Of a DNA stretch of 64,000 nt, positions 53,200-62,149 are shown piece after piece. The stretch is from Virgibacillus aidingensis (lineage in GTDB: Bacteria > Bacillota > Bacilli > Bacillales > Amphibacillaceae). A program made the position numbers and the translations under genes. The notes under the pieces were generated by a model. It was not told where the DNA came from. It saw nothing but the letters and a program-made list of their open reading frames with translations, and made no database searches. The stretch lies in the NCBI RefSeq assembly GCF_010994035.1, contig NZ_WIXN01000007.1:62001-126000 (forward strand), written 5' to 3'. Numbering within the stretch: position 1 is the first letter of the stretch; each line of letters opens with the position of its first letter.

Positions 53200-53865
53200 T
53201 TATACAGAATAGTTATGTCTTGGTCTGCCCACCTTACCATATTCTATCTGTACTGTTATCCTTTCTTGTTTTTCCAGATATTCAAGATATCTGCGAACCG
53301 TCACTCTTGCCATGCCCAACCTTTCAGCGAGTTCTTCCGCAGTAACCGGATTTTGTTCATCTGATAAAGCCATATAAATTTGCTTCAAGGTAATTTCACT
53401 TAGTCCTTTCGGAGGGATTTCACTCATTTCATTTTTTATTTTATTCCACCCGTCAATATCTTCCTGGTTTAATGATTGAGACTGGTGTAGTTTCATCCAC
53501 ATTTTCTTATGACTTTCCAATGCTTGCTGAAAACGCGTAAAACGAAACGGTTTTACTAAATAGTCAACGGCGCCAAGTCGAAATACTCGCTGTATTGTTT
53601 GAGCATCCCGGGCAGCTGTAATTAGTATAATGTCGGCAGGGACTTCCTTATCCCGTATTTCCTGTAATACATCCAACCCGGAAATATCGGGTAGAAACAT
53701 ATCAAGCAAAATAAGATCGGGGGGAGATTCAAAAACTTTTTCCAGTGCTGCTTTTCCATTTTCAAATGAAGATTGCAAATGAAATCCCTCCATTTTCTCA
53801 AGGAAACCTTTGTTTACTTCAAGCACCATTGGGTCATCTTCTATAATCATCACATTAATCATCAT
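53200..53865 (-). CDS. dctR: Response regulator of the CitB/DctR family
   Basis: 221 residues. The receiver domain has IIEDDPMVLEVNKGFLE, the phospho-acceptor aspartate in LILLDMFLPD (about residue 55), TAA at the active-site threonine and YLVKPF. The C-terminal winged helix (NPVTAEELAERLGMARVTVR, then RYLEYLEKQERI) is the HTH type of CitT/DctR/MalR regulators of carboxylate transport. It follows the kinase gene by 22 bases; AGGAG lies before the GTG/ATG cluster. The promoter block at 53113-53180, immediately downstream, is its most probable target. Confidence 0.92.
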   Translation of the reverse strand: MMINVMIIEDDPMVLEVNKGFLEKMEGFHLQSSFENGKAALEKVFESPPDLILLDMFLPDISGLDVLQEIRDKEVPADIILITAARDAQTIQRVFRLGAVDYLVKPFRFTRFQQALESHKKMWMKLHQSQSLNQEDIDGWNKIKNEMSEIPPKGLSEITLKQIYMALSDEQNPVTAEELAERLGMARVTVRRYLEYLEKQERITVQIEYGKVGRPRHNYSV

Positions 53866-53887
53866 CACCCACTCCTATTTTTTTGTG

Positions 53888-55462
53888 CTAATTACTTGCA
53901 AATATTTCAATGAATGTCCCTTTTGATTCCTTTGAAGTAATGCTTATTTCACCTTGATTTGCCTCTACAATATTCCTTATTAGAGCAAGTCCAAACCCTC
54001 TCCCTTCTTTTGCCTTCGAACTATAGCCTTCTTGAAATATCACTTCTTTTTCTTTAGCAGGTATCCCTTTGCCCGTATCTTCCACCGTGATATATAAAGA
54101 CTTGGCACTGCCTTGAATCAGACAGCAAATTTCTTTTTGTTCGGTATGCTCACAAGCTTCAATAGCATTATCAAGCAGATTTCCCATCAATGTAATCAAA
54201 TCGCCAGTGCTAAAACCTTCGACGACTTTCTCTAAATAGCTATTCTCATGAATCCATAAATGCACTCCTAATTCCCTTGCCCGGGATCGTTTACCCAGTA
54301 AAAGTCCTGATACTGCATAGTCGTCAATTCTGTCCCGTAAAAACTGAATCATATTTTCTTCTTCAGAGGTTTCTTCGATAAGCAGTTCCAGCGCTTCATC
54401 TGTTCTGTTCAGCTGGATCAGCCCGGCAATACTATGAAGCTTATTCATATACTCATGATTTTGAGCCCGGAGTGCACTAACCAGACTTTTAACACCTGTA
54501 AGCTCTTCACCCAGCTGGTGAATTTCAGATCGGTTTTTTAAGATAATTAATAGACCCATAAAGTCTTTTTTAACAAAAATAGGATAAATAGAAGCCAGAT
54601 ACATCGTTTTATTAAAAGATACAGGTTTATTAATCACCTTTTCACTTTCCAAAAGCTGCTCCGCTATCCAGGAGTGTGTAAATATTTCCCGAATATTTTT
54701 ATGGCCGGAAAATGAAAAGCCCGTATACTTTTCGGCAAGGGTATTCATAAAACTGATTTTTCCTTTGTCATCAGTAGCAATGACCCCTGTATCCAAGGTT
54801 TGCATTATTGTATGCCGCTCCTCAAACATTCTGCCAATGTCATATGGTTCCAGTTGATAGGTTTGTTTTTTTACATTGGTGGCAAGCAGCCAGGACCCTC
54901 CTATACCAATGAGTAATCCCCATGCAAGTGAAACTAGCAAATTACTCTGGTAATCTTTCACCAAAGACTGAAAAGTTGGCGCCAGAATACCAACCACAGC
55001 TACTCCTATCTGCTCCGTTCCTGCTTCATCCATAATTGGAACAAAAGCACGTATCGCATATCCTTGTTCACCTACAGCTTTTGAAGTGTATTCATGTTCG
55101 GAATAGGCTGCGGCTTCATCCCCTCCCGCAAATACCTCCCCAATTCTTGTTTCCGAGGGATGGGAGTAGCGGATACGGTCCATGTCCAATATAACGATAT
55201 AGTCAACATTGGTAGATAGACGAATACGCTCCGCTATTGGCTGTATATATTCCTCTCCCCCTTCCTGTCCTACATTAATAATAATGTCATCCAGTTGTGT
55301 CAGCGTTCTGGCGATGGCAATAGCACGTTCGCCAATTTCCTCCTCAAATGAATCCGATATACTAATGAGCATCATCCAGCCGCTTGCCAAAACAGAAGAG
55401 CAGACTAAAATAGAAGAAAGGATTAATATTTTTGTGCGTAGTTTAATTCGTTTTTTCACCAT
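53888..55462 (-). CDS. dctS: Sensor histidine kinase of the CitA/DcuS/DctS family
   Basis: 524 residues from ATG 55462, 6 bases after GAGG; the open frame to 55534 has no such site. Layout: TM1 (about 10-30), extracytoplasmic sCache-type domain to about 165, TM2 (LLVSLAWGLLIGIGGSWLLA), PAS domain (TLDTGVIATDDKGKISFMNT), phospho-histidine helix LRAQNHEYMNKLHSIAGLIQ and an ATPase domain with GNLLDNAIEACEH, VEDTGKGIP and GRGFGLALIRNIVEAN. Kinases of this family sense di- and tricarboxylates outside the cell. With the response regulator and DctB-like protein it completes a DctS/DctR/DctB-type circuit. Confidence 0.93.
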   Translation of the reverse strand: MVKKRIKLRTKILILSSILVCSSVLASGWMMLISISDSFEEEIGERAIAIARTLTQLDDIIINVGQEGGEEYIQPIAERIRLSTNVDYIVILDMDRIRYSHPSETRIGEVFAGGDEAAAYSEHEYTSKAVGEQGYAIRAFVPIMDEAGTEQIGVAVVGILAPTFQSLVKDYQSNLLVSLAWGLLIGIGGSWLLATNVKKQTYQLEPYDIGRMFEERHTIMQTLDTGVIATDDKGKISFMNTLAEKYTGFSFSGHKNIREIFTHSWIAEQLLESEKVINKPVSFNKTMYLASIYPIFVKKDFMGLLIILKNRSEIHQLGEELTGVKSLVSALRAQNHEYMNKLHSIAGLIQLNRTDEALELLIEETSEEENMIQFLRDRIDDYAVSGLLLGKRSRARELGVHLWIHENSYLEKVVEGFSTGDLITLMGNLLDNAIEACEHTEQKEICCLIQGSAKSLYITVEDTGKGIPAKEKEVIFQEGYSSKAKEGRGFGLALIRNIVEANQGEISITSKESKGTFIEIFASN

Positions 55463-55918
55463 AATTGCCTCACAAATAATGGTAGATTGTAAGCTTTTTA
55501 TTATTTTAACATATATTATTCTATATTTTTCCACCTTTTCTAATAATTCATTCCTAATACCTATGCGTTACTCTTTTCACAGAACCTTGAACCTAGTACC
55601 TTTGGAAATAGAGATATATCGCTTATTTCTCTTTCTTCTTTATTTATTTAAGTACTCCTAGAAATAATTTACTTAAATGTCTCTATATTCATTCTCCATT
55701 CTGCTTTTCCCAAAGTCTTTTACAAACTAAATAAGAGTCAAATAACCGCAGAACATGAAGGTATGACTCTTGCAATAATTCTTATATTCATTTCAAGTAT
55801 TGTTCTCTAACAATTATTTAATTAGATAATTGTTTAAGCCCATACAATTCATAAAGAAAATATTTGTGGCAGAGTAAAACTCTGCCACATAAAATAGATT
55901 TCTCTAAAGTATTATCTC
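55463..55918. other. Spacer between kinase and acylase genes, with terminator
   Basis: TGTGGCAGAGT/ACTCTGCCACA (55865-55889) is an 11-bp perfect stem with a 3-base loop, 30 bases after the acylase stop, and probably its terminator. AAGAGTCA/TGACTCTT (55733-55771) is a further dyad near the kinase promoter side. No gene is seen. Confidence 0.6.
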
Positions 55919-58615
55919 CTACTCCCATTTCGCAATTAAATTATCAGCCTGGTACATAAGTGTGTTATATGCAAATTCGGAAAGCAATTCATTATCTTTT
56001 TGATAGTCAAGTAAAAACTTAAAACCTTCCATGTGTTTAACAACTTTTTCTGCATCACCTTGATTTTCGTATTGATTTACAGCTGTTAAATGGAGCTTTA
56101 AATGATATGGTGCATCGTCGCCGGTAAATTCACCTTCTTCCTCAAAATGTTCAACTAATGTCTGTATGCCGACTGCACTATTTTCCGATTCAGGAAGTAA
56201 AATTATCCGCTGGTCCGTTGCCTCCTCAATTTTATCACGGCTGTATAACAATGGTATTGCCTCATCATTTGCCCATTTTTCAAATAAATTATCGTAGAAT
56301 TTACTGTCAGGATCACCAGACTGACCTGGACTGTTCATCGCAATAGAATTATCCCATTCACCAACATCTACTACTAATCTAAAGGTTGCACCATGGGTCT
56401 GTTGGAAATCCGAATTATACCCCGAAGCTCCAACCGTGTCACCGCTGCCGCCTCGAGGCAAAGGTCCAATATTCATTTTTTCTGCCTGCGCTTCATCAAC
56501 CATATCTGATAAAGGATGATCTAAATAAGCGTGTTTAAGATCTCCCCATTGCCAATCATTCATATCCGGACCGAGTAATTCTTCCATATGATCGATGGCA
56601 TCAGCTAAAGTTGATAATAAAATCTGATCTCGAGTTTCTTCAGGATTTTCACCAAAACGGTCATCCGGGTTTTCCAATAAATCTAAAGTAACAACAGGAT
56701 CACCGGATCCAATGTGATTTGCTGCTTCTTCTGGCAGAATTGCTCCTACCACTGCATCACGTAAAAATTGTTGGTACCATACTTCAAACAACGCACCGGC
56801 AGAAGTTTCAACAGAAAGCTCGCCATCCCATTCCCGCAATAAATCCAAAGCCTTGTTTACTTTCTCATCAGAAGATAGAACATCATCTAATAAACCAGTA
56901 ATACGTTGACCCGGCACTGACGTATAATCTGTTTGCAATTGCAGTGAGTCCTGGATCCCTATTTTTTCATTACTTTCCATAAACTCCTCTATGCGTTGGT
57001 AACGAAATGGTGCACTCCATTCAAATCCAAGCTTATATTTTTCATAGTCATAATCATCAGGCAGATTCATTTCATTTGCCGTACCAATCCATCCTCTTTC
57101 CGGATTTAATTCGTATGGTAATTTGTTTTGGTCCAGAAAACCATCCCATTCATAGGTTCCATCTCCAGGTACAGGCAATAATCCATCCCAGTTTTCCCGG
57201 ACAGGTGTTAATCCCCCTGGTTTCCAGCCAATGTCTCCATTAACATCTGCGTACACTTGGTTCTCGGACGGGGAACCCCATTTATTCATTGCTTCATAGA
57301 ACTCATCCCAGCTTTCAGCTCCCATGTATGATAAACCGCCCAAATACGGAGCCATTCCAGGTTCCAGCCAAGCTGCTTTTACTGCAAATGCTCTATTATT
57401 TTCTTTATCTTTATAAATAACCGGGCCATGTCGGGTAAACTCTAATTCTTCTACTTTCTCCCCTACCCCTTTAACTTCAATTTCTTCTGTGATAGAGGTC
57501 ATCTCTTCCCAATCACCTTCATATTGGTACTCCGACGGGTTGTCCGGATTGGTCTCATACACGTACAGATCTTCCTGATCTATCGAAAATATTGTTAAGC
57601 CCCATGCACTTGTACCATTGTGGCCAATAGAGATACCTGGTAAAACAGGTTCACCACCTCCAATAACATCTAATCCTGGGGCTGACAAATGTGTAATATA
57701 TCGAAGTGATGGAACATCTACTGCCCTATGAGGATCATCTGCCATGATGGGGCGGCCTGTTTCTGATTTCTCCGGGCTGATAACCCAGTTATTACTTCCC
57801 AGTGCGGATTCATACTCAATTTGATCGTTCAAATTACCAGCAGTGAGTTGAGTTTCGATATCTTCAAAGGCAATCTCATTTCCGGCATTATCAAAAGATA
57901 CTCCCCGAGTGCCTAATCTATATGTTTCCAGTATGTCTTCTGAAATATCATCAAGATCCAAGCCTTCTGGTACAGTAGTTTCCCATTCAGGCTGAAGACG
58001 CTTACGGACACTCTCCACCTCTTCTCCATGTTCCCTTAATGTAAGTGCTCGTGCTACTTCATTGTTAACATTTCTAGTCAAACCGTGACTGCGAATACGG
58101 ACTACATCTTCCGGTTCCCATTTAGATGGCTCATAATCAAGCACCTTGAACTCTTCCGGGAGTAAATCAGGATCCTCTTCTATCATTTCGATGTAAGCAT
58201 TGATCCCGTCAGTAAAGGATGTCACAATTTCTTCGGTATCCGGACCATAAGCGTCCCATTCCTCTTCCATGTCTCCGCGATATAAAAATAGCCTTTTAGC
58301 TTTATCCTGCTCTATATATTCAGGACCAAGAACTTCTGAAAGTTCTCCCAGCCCATTTTTGCGCCACAGATCAATTTGCCATAGGCGATCTCGTGCCACA
58401 TTAAATCCCTGTGCAAAATAAACATCATCCGTGGAAGACGCATAAATATGCGGAATTCCCCACTCATCCACCAGTATCTCAGCAGGCTTTTCAAGTCCTT
58501 CCAATTCATGTAAAGTAATATCGTTCGGATATGGATCGCTGGAAGCACTCGAGAAAAAAGGTGTAATGAAAAGCAAACATACAAGAGCAATTGGTATAAC
58601 TTTCTTCTTGTTCAT
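55919..58615 (-). CDS. Secreted penicillin-acylase family amidohydrolase (Ntn hydrolase)
   Basis: 898-residue precursor. A Sec signal peptide (KKKVIPIALVCLLFITPFFS) is followed by the alpha chain (VDEWGIPHIYASSTDDVYFA, FNVARDRLWQIDLWRK). After a spacer comes the autocatalytic site: ALG, then SNNWVISPEKSETGRPIMAD. Ser274 becomes the N-terminal nucleophile of the beta chain. Later motifs are ISIGHNGTSAWGLTIFSIDQ, NQVYADVNGDIGWKPGG and ATFRLVVDVGEWDNSIAMNS. Family members cleave penicillins, N-acyl-homoserine lactones or other N-acyl amides. The C-terminal 90 residues are an extra helical region. It is single, with a promoter block shared with the dctB operon and its own terminator. Confidence 0.92.
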   Translation of the reverse strand: MNKKKVIPIALVCLLFITPFFSSASSDPYPNDITLHELEGLEKPAEILVDEWGIPHIYASSTDDVYFAQGFNVARDRLWQIDLWRKNGLGELSEVLGPEYIEQDKAKRLFLYRGDMEEEWDAYGPDTEEIVTSFTDGINAYIEMIEEDPDLLPEEFKVLDYEPSKWEPEDVVRIRSHGLTRNVNNEVARALTLREHGEEVESVRKRLQPEWETTVPEGLDLDDISEDILETYRLGTRGVSFDNAGNEIAFEDIETQLTAGNLNDQIEYESALGSNNWVISPEKSETGRPIMADDPHRAVDVPSLRYITHLSAPGLDVIGGGEPVLPGISIGHNGTSAWGLTIFSIDQEDLYVYETNPDNPSEYQYEGDWEEMTSITEEIEVKGVGEKVEELEFTRHGPVIYKDKENNRAFAVKAAWLEPGMAPYLGGLSYMGAESWDEFYEAMNKWGSPSENQVYADVNGDIGWKPGGLTPVRENWDGLLPVPGDGTYEWDGFLDQNKLPYELNPERGWIGTANEMNLPDDYDYEKYKLGFEWSAPFRYQRIEEFMESNEKIGIQDSLQLQTDYTSVPGQRITGLLDDVLSSDEKVNKALDLLREWDGELSVETSAGALFEVWYQQFLRDAVVGAILPEEAANHIGSGDPVVTLDLLENPDDRFGENPEETRDQILLSTLADAIDHMEELLGPDMNDWQWGDLKHAYLDHPLSDMVDEAQAEKMNIGPLPRGGSGDTVGASGYNSDFQQTHGATFRLVVDVGEWDNSIAMNSPGQSGDPDSKFYDNLFEKWANDEAIPLLYSRDKIEEATDQRIILLPESENSAVGIQTLVEHFEEEGEFTGDDAPYHLKLHLTAVNQYENQGDAEKVVKHMEGFKFLLDYQKDNELLSEFAYNTLMYQADNLIAKWE

Positions 58616-58771
58616 AATCTCACTTCCTAATAAAATTTTATTGACTTTATTCTGCGGTCTTCCCCAACCCCTCCTTCCATCTTGACCAAAGTATAGTTAC
58701 TTTTTGCCATGAAGTATCTCTTGCCGGCAGCTCAGCATCATCGATGACTGAATAAAAATGTTTTTCACCAT

Positions 58772-58839
58772 GATTTTAAAGCGCTTTCATAATAATAACA
58801 ATAAAACTATCATATTGATCTTTTTGGTTTTTTTGGTCT
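58772..58839 (-). promoter_or_regulatory. Conserved promoter block of the acylase gene (copy of 53113-53180)
   Basis: Reads, on the minus strand, ACCAAAAAAACCAAAAAGAT, then CAATATGA, then the cre box at 58776-58789. The two A-rich repeats are here exact (ACCAAAAA twice). It lies 157 bases before the acylase start. Shared spacing of all elements with the dctB block indicates common control. Confidence 0.7.
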
Positions 58840-58897
58840 TATTATAGAAACTTAAACTTTGAGATTAAAAATTATATACATTTTTTCAAAAATAACT

Positions 58898-58944
58898 AAA
58901 GCGCCCATCATCCTGCCCTCCAATAAGGATTCATGAGACGCTTT
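58898..58944 (-). terminator. Weak terminator after the hydro-lyase operon
   Basis: AAAGCG (58898-58903) pairs with CGCTTT (58939-58944) with further short pairing inside; a T-rich stretch follows on the minus strand. Moderate support only. Confidence 0.4.
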
Positions 58945-58964
58945 CTTTAACTAACACATACTAA

Positions 58965-59528
58965 CTAGTTATCATTATTTTTAAACATAGCCTGGGATTC
59001 CTTATACCAATCCCTTCCTTCTGCATCGTTAATCACCATGCACGGGAACTCTATTACTTCCAATTTCCGGATAGCTTCAGTACCTAAATCTTCATATGCG
59101 ATCACTTCCACCGATTTTATACTTTTAGCGAGCAATGCTCCCGATCCGCCAATTGCTGCAAAATAAACAGCAGCATTTTTTACAATGGATTCAATTACTG
59201 CTTGACTCCGGTATCCTTTTCCAATCAATCCTTTTAACCCGTTTTTCAGAAGCAGCGGTGTGTACTTGTCCATCCGGCTGCTTGTTGTAGGTCCTGCTGA
59301 TCCGATAATCTGTCCAGGTTTTGCAGGAGTAGGTCCTACATAGTAAATAACCTGATTTGTTAAATCAATGGGAAGTTTTTCTCCTCGTTCCAACTGTTCT
59401 GCCATTCGTTTGTGTGCAGCATCTCTGGCTGTAAATACAGTTCCGCTCAGCAATACCTGATCTCCGGCATGAAGCTTTTTGATTACAGCTGCATCTTGAA
59501 ATGGTACTTCTAATTTTAATGGAGCCAT
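58965..59528 (-). CDS. Class I fumarase-type hydro-lyase, beta subunit (possible mesaconase/fumarase)
   Basis: 187 residues equal to the C-terminal domain of class I fumarases and to the beta subunit of two-subunit enzymes including tartrate dehydratase. Motifs are KLHAGDQVLLSGTVFTARDA, HKRMAEQLERGE, VGPTPAKPGQIIGSAGPTTS, SRMDKYTPLLL and KGYRSQAV. It partners the alpha subunit encoded 34 bases upstream; GGAGG precedes the ATG. These enzymes add water to fumarate, mesaconate or related acids. Because the operon also encodes CoA-transferase, MaoC and CitE-like lyase proteins, mesaconate or citramalate is a likelier substrate than fumarate. Confidence 0.88.
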   Translation of the reverse strand: MAPLKLEVPFQDAAVIKKLHAGDQVLLSGTVFTARDAAHKRMAEQLERGEKLPIDLTNQVIYYVGPTPAKPGQIIGSAGPTTSSRMDKYTPLLLKNGLKGLIGKGYRSQAVIESIVKNAAVYFAAIGGSGALLAKSIKSVEVIAYEDLGTEAIRKLEVIEFPCMVINDAEGRDWYKESQAMFKNNDN

Positions 59529-59562
59529 TATTCAACCTCCGCAAATCTAATGAGTTAGCTGA

Positions 59563-60405
59563 TTATAATACGGCATATTTATGCCTGCTCGCATGACAGT
59601 TTAAATTAACAGCCACTGGAAGTGCTGCAATATGACAGGGAGCTGTTTCAATTTTTACATCCAGCGTTGTTGTGGTTCCTCCCAGCCCTTGAGGACCGAT
59701 TCCCAGTGCATTAATCGACTGGATTAATTCTTCTTCCAATTTGGCAAGATCCGGGTCTGAGTGCCGCTCTCCTACTGGTTTAAACAAAGATTTTTTTGCG
59801 AGGTAAGCACAGGTTTCAAAATTACCGCCGATGCCAATCCCTACTACTAATGGCGGACATGCATTTGGACCGGCTTGTTTGACTGTATTCATAATAAACT
59901 TTTTTACTCCTTCTATTCCGTCACTTGGTGTAAGCATCTTGAGGGCACTCATATTTTCTGCCCCGCCGCCTTTTGCATTCATTTGAATTTCCAGCTGTTC
60001 ACCCTGCACTAATTCGATATGGATAACAGAAGGAGTATTATCTCCGGTATTTTTTCTGTTTAAAGGATCGTCCACAATGGAATAGCGCAGATAACCCTCT
60101 TCATATCCTTTTCTTACCCCTTCATTAATAGCGTCATAAAGATTTCCGCCGGTAATATGACAATCCTGGCCAAGCTTCACAATGAATACGGAAACGCCGG
60201 TATCCTGGCACATGGGAACACGGTCCTCAGCAGCAATATTTGCATTTTCAATCAACTGATGAAGTACGCCTTTTCCAATTTCCGAGGATTCTGTCTGTAC
60301 AGCCTGCTCAAAAGCGGAAATGACATCCTGCCCCAAATCATAATTTGCTTCCTGGCAAAGGGATGCAACTTTATTAACGATTTCCCCGTAATGAAGTACC
60401 CTCAC
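59563..60405 (-). CDS. Class I fumarase-type hydro-lyase, alpha subunit (Fe-S)
   Basis: About 280 residues; GTG 60405 (8 bases after AGAGG) is preferred, GTG 60414 being an alternative that overlaps the MaoC stop. The three cysteines expected to hold the [4Fe-4S] cluster are visible in RVPMCQDTGVSVFIVKLG, KQAGPNACPPLVVGIGIGG and AVNLNCHASRHKYAVL. AKGGGAENMSALKMLTPSDG is another landmark. As first subunit of a heteromeric class I enzyme it is oxygen-sensitive by family. Tight packing with the MaoC gene (overlap or 5-base gap) shows that it belongs to the same pathway. Confidence 0.9.
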   Translation of the reverse strand: MRVLHYGEIVNKVASLCQEANYDLGQDVISAFEQAVQTESSEIGKGVLHQLIENANIAAEDRVPMCQDTGVSVFIVKLGQDCHITGGNLYDAINEGVRKGYEEGYLRYSIVDDPLNRKNTGDNTPSVIHIELVQGEQLEIQMNAKGGGAENMSALKMLTPSDGIEGVKKFIMNTVKQAGPNACPPLVVGIGIGGNFETCAYLAKKSLFKPVGERHSDPDLAKLEEELIQSINALGIGPQGLGGTTTTLDVKIETAPCHIAALPVAVNLNCHASRHKYAVL

Positions 60406-60410
60406 ACTTT

Positions 60411-60947
60411 TCACCTCTTGGCATTAACTGTTGTCTGTGACTCCAACACTTTATTTAATAGCGTATTTTCTTTTTTTGGCGCATGTTTCTTTTTGTAAAT
60501 CATGAATGTCCGTTTAAAAGTAATGACAACTTCCCCACGCTGGTTGTAACCACTGGTTTTCACATGAACTATTCCGACATTTGGGCGTGACTTGGATTCC
60601 CTTTTATCCAAAACTTCAGAAAAAGAATAGATTGTATCTCCTTCAAAAACTGGTTTTGGCAGGCGCACTGCATCCCAGCCTAAGTTGGCCATTGCGTTTT
60701 GCGAAAGGTCTGTTACCGACTGGCCGGTTACTAAAGCAATCGTGAATGTGGAATCTACCAATGGCTGCCCAAATTCCGTCTGTTTGGAATAATAGCTGTC
60801 AAAATGAATCGGATTCGTGTTTTGCGTTAATAGAGTCATATAAATATTATCCGTTTTTGTTACCGTTCTTCCAAGCGGATGCGGGTAAATATCCCCTATT
60901 TCAAAATCCTCATAAAACCTTCCATTCCAGCCATCCTTTACTGCCAT
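60411..60947 (-). CDS. MaoC-like enoyl-CoA (mesaconyl/itaconyl-CoA-type) hydratase
   Basis: 178 residues from ATG 60947, preceded by GGGAGAG; the frame is open to 60968 without a site. A single hotdog domain: FYEDFEIGDIYPHPLGRTVT, then TQNTNPIHFDSYYSKQTEFG and AMANLGWDAVRLPKPVFEGD. In typical (R)-hydratases the motif is G-D-x-N-P-[LIV]-H; here Asn43 replaces the Asp while His48 is kept, so the usual catalytic pair is altered. Relatives include mesaconyl-CoA and itaconyl-CoA hydratases as well as plain MaoC proteins. The context (CoA-transferase before, hydro-lyase after, CitE-like lyase in the operon) supports a C5-CoA substrate. Confidence 0.82.
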   Translation of the reverse strand: MAVKDGWNGRFYEDFEIGDIYPHPLGRTVTKTDNIYMTLLTQNTNPIHFDSYYSKQTEFGQPLVDSTFTIALVTGQSVTDLSQNAMANLGWDAVRLPKPVFEGDTIYSFSEVLDKRESKSRPNVGIVHVKTSGYNQRGEVVITFKRTFMIYKKKHAPKKENTLLNKVLESQTTVNAKR

Positions 60948-60971
60948 AAAATTCTCTCCCTCTTTCATTGG

Positions 60972-62123
60972 TTATTCAGCCAGCGAAGGCATACCAATTT
61001 CTTTTAAAATGGATTGGTTATGCTCTCCAAGCGCAGGAATTGGTTTCATTACTGATTGTGCGTTTTTCATGTTTACCGGCGGTTTAAGTGCAGCGATTTC
61101 GCCGGCCGGTGTTTGAACTTGATCCCAGCGATTTCTTGCCTTTAATTGCGGATGCTCTAAAAATTCCTTCATCGTATTTAACCGCGCATTGGCAATATTG
61201 GCTTCTTCCACCTTTTCAATAACTTCATCAGATGTCTTTTCATTAAAACTATTTTCAATAATGACTTTTAGTTCAGCCCGATTTTCAGATCGGTTGAAGT
61301 TGCTTTCAAATCTTGGATCTTCCGTTAGTTCCGGCTGTTCCAGAATACGGTGACAAAAGCTTTTCCATTCCCGTTCATTTTGCAAGCCGATAAACACGTT
61401 TTTTCCATCCCCGCAAATGAACGGGCCATAAGGATAAATTGTCGAATGGCTAGCCCCTGCACGCTTTGGTTCCTCTTTGCCATAAGCTGCATAATATGAT
61501 GGATAACCCATCCATTCACCGAGGGCTTCAAGCATGGAAATTTCCAGTACAGTTCCTTTACCGGTTTTTGCTCTAGTTAATAATGCTGTTAAAACTCCTG
61601 TATACGCATACATTCCTGCGGCAATGTCAGCGATGGAAATCCCTGCTTTTGAAGGGATTTCTTCACTGCCCGTGATGGAAACAAGGCCTGCTTCACACTG
61701 AACCAGCAAATCATATGCTTTCTTTGTTTCATATGGACCGCCTTTTCCGTAGCCTGATAAGCTGCAAACAATTAATTCAGGGTGCTTTTCAGTTAATGTT
61801 TCCGGATCGAACCCCATTCTTTCTATTGCACCCGGTGCCAGGTTTTGCATAAAAACATCCGCTTTATCTATCAAACGGCGAAGGGCTTCTTTTCCGTCTT
61901 CTGCTTTCAGATTAAGTTCAATTGATTCTTTAGACCGGTTGCACCAAACAAAGTGACTGGAAAGGCCATTTACTGCAGTATCATAATTTCTTGCAAAATC
62001 CCCTACTTCAGGCCGTTCAACTTTGATGACTCTTGCTCCCATATCAGCTAGCTGACGAGTAGCAAAGGGAGCTGCAATTGCCTGTTCCAAAGTGACTACG
62101 GTTATGCCTTCTAGAGGCAGCAT
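60972..62123 (-). CDS. Family III (CaiB/BaiF) CoA-transferase
   Basis: 383 residues from ATG 62123, 6 bases after GAAGGTGA. Features of family III are LEGITVVTLEQAIAAPFATR, ADMGARVIKVERPEVGDFAR, VQNLAPG-like MQNLAPGAIERMGF, SLSGYGKGGPYETKKAYDLL (catalytic Asp about 138) and GISIADIAAGMYAYTGVLTA. It transfers CoA between carboxylic acids without an energy cost. It lies between the CitE-like lyase (27-base gap) and the MaoC gene (25-base gap to its chosen start). A succinyl-CoA:citramalate, mesaconate or itaconate transferase role is inferred from the operon. Confidence 0.92.
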   Translation of the reverse strand: MLPLEGITVVTLEQAIAAPFATRQLADMGARVIKVERPEVGDFARNYDTAVNGLSSHFVWCNRSKESIELNLKAEDGKEALRRLIDKADVFMQNLAPGAIERMGFDPETLTEKHPELIVCSLSGYGKGGPYETKKAYDLLVQCEAGLVSITGSEEIPSKAGISIADIAAGMYAYTGVLTALLTRAKTGKGTVLEISMLEALGEWMGYPSYYAAYGKEEPKRAGASHSTIYPYGPFICGDGKNVFIGLQNEREWKSFCHRILEQPELTEDPRFESNFNRSENRAELKVIIENSFNEKTSDEVIEKVEEANIANARLNTMKEFLEHPQLKARNRWDQVQTPAGEIAALKPPVNMKNAQSVMKPIPALGEHNQSILKEIGMPSLAE

Positions 62124-62149
62124 TTTACTCACCTTCTTTTTTTATTTTC

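Noticed and set aside
55919-58615. Acylase as a beta-lactam resistance gene
   Set aside because: Family membership alone does not show penicillin as substrate, and the promoter link to carboxylate transport suggests scavenging of N-acyl compounds instead.
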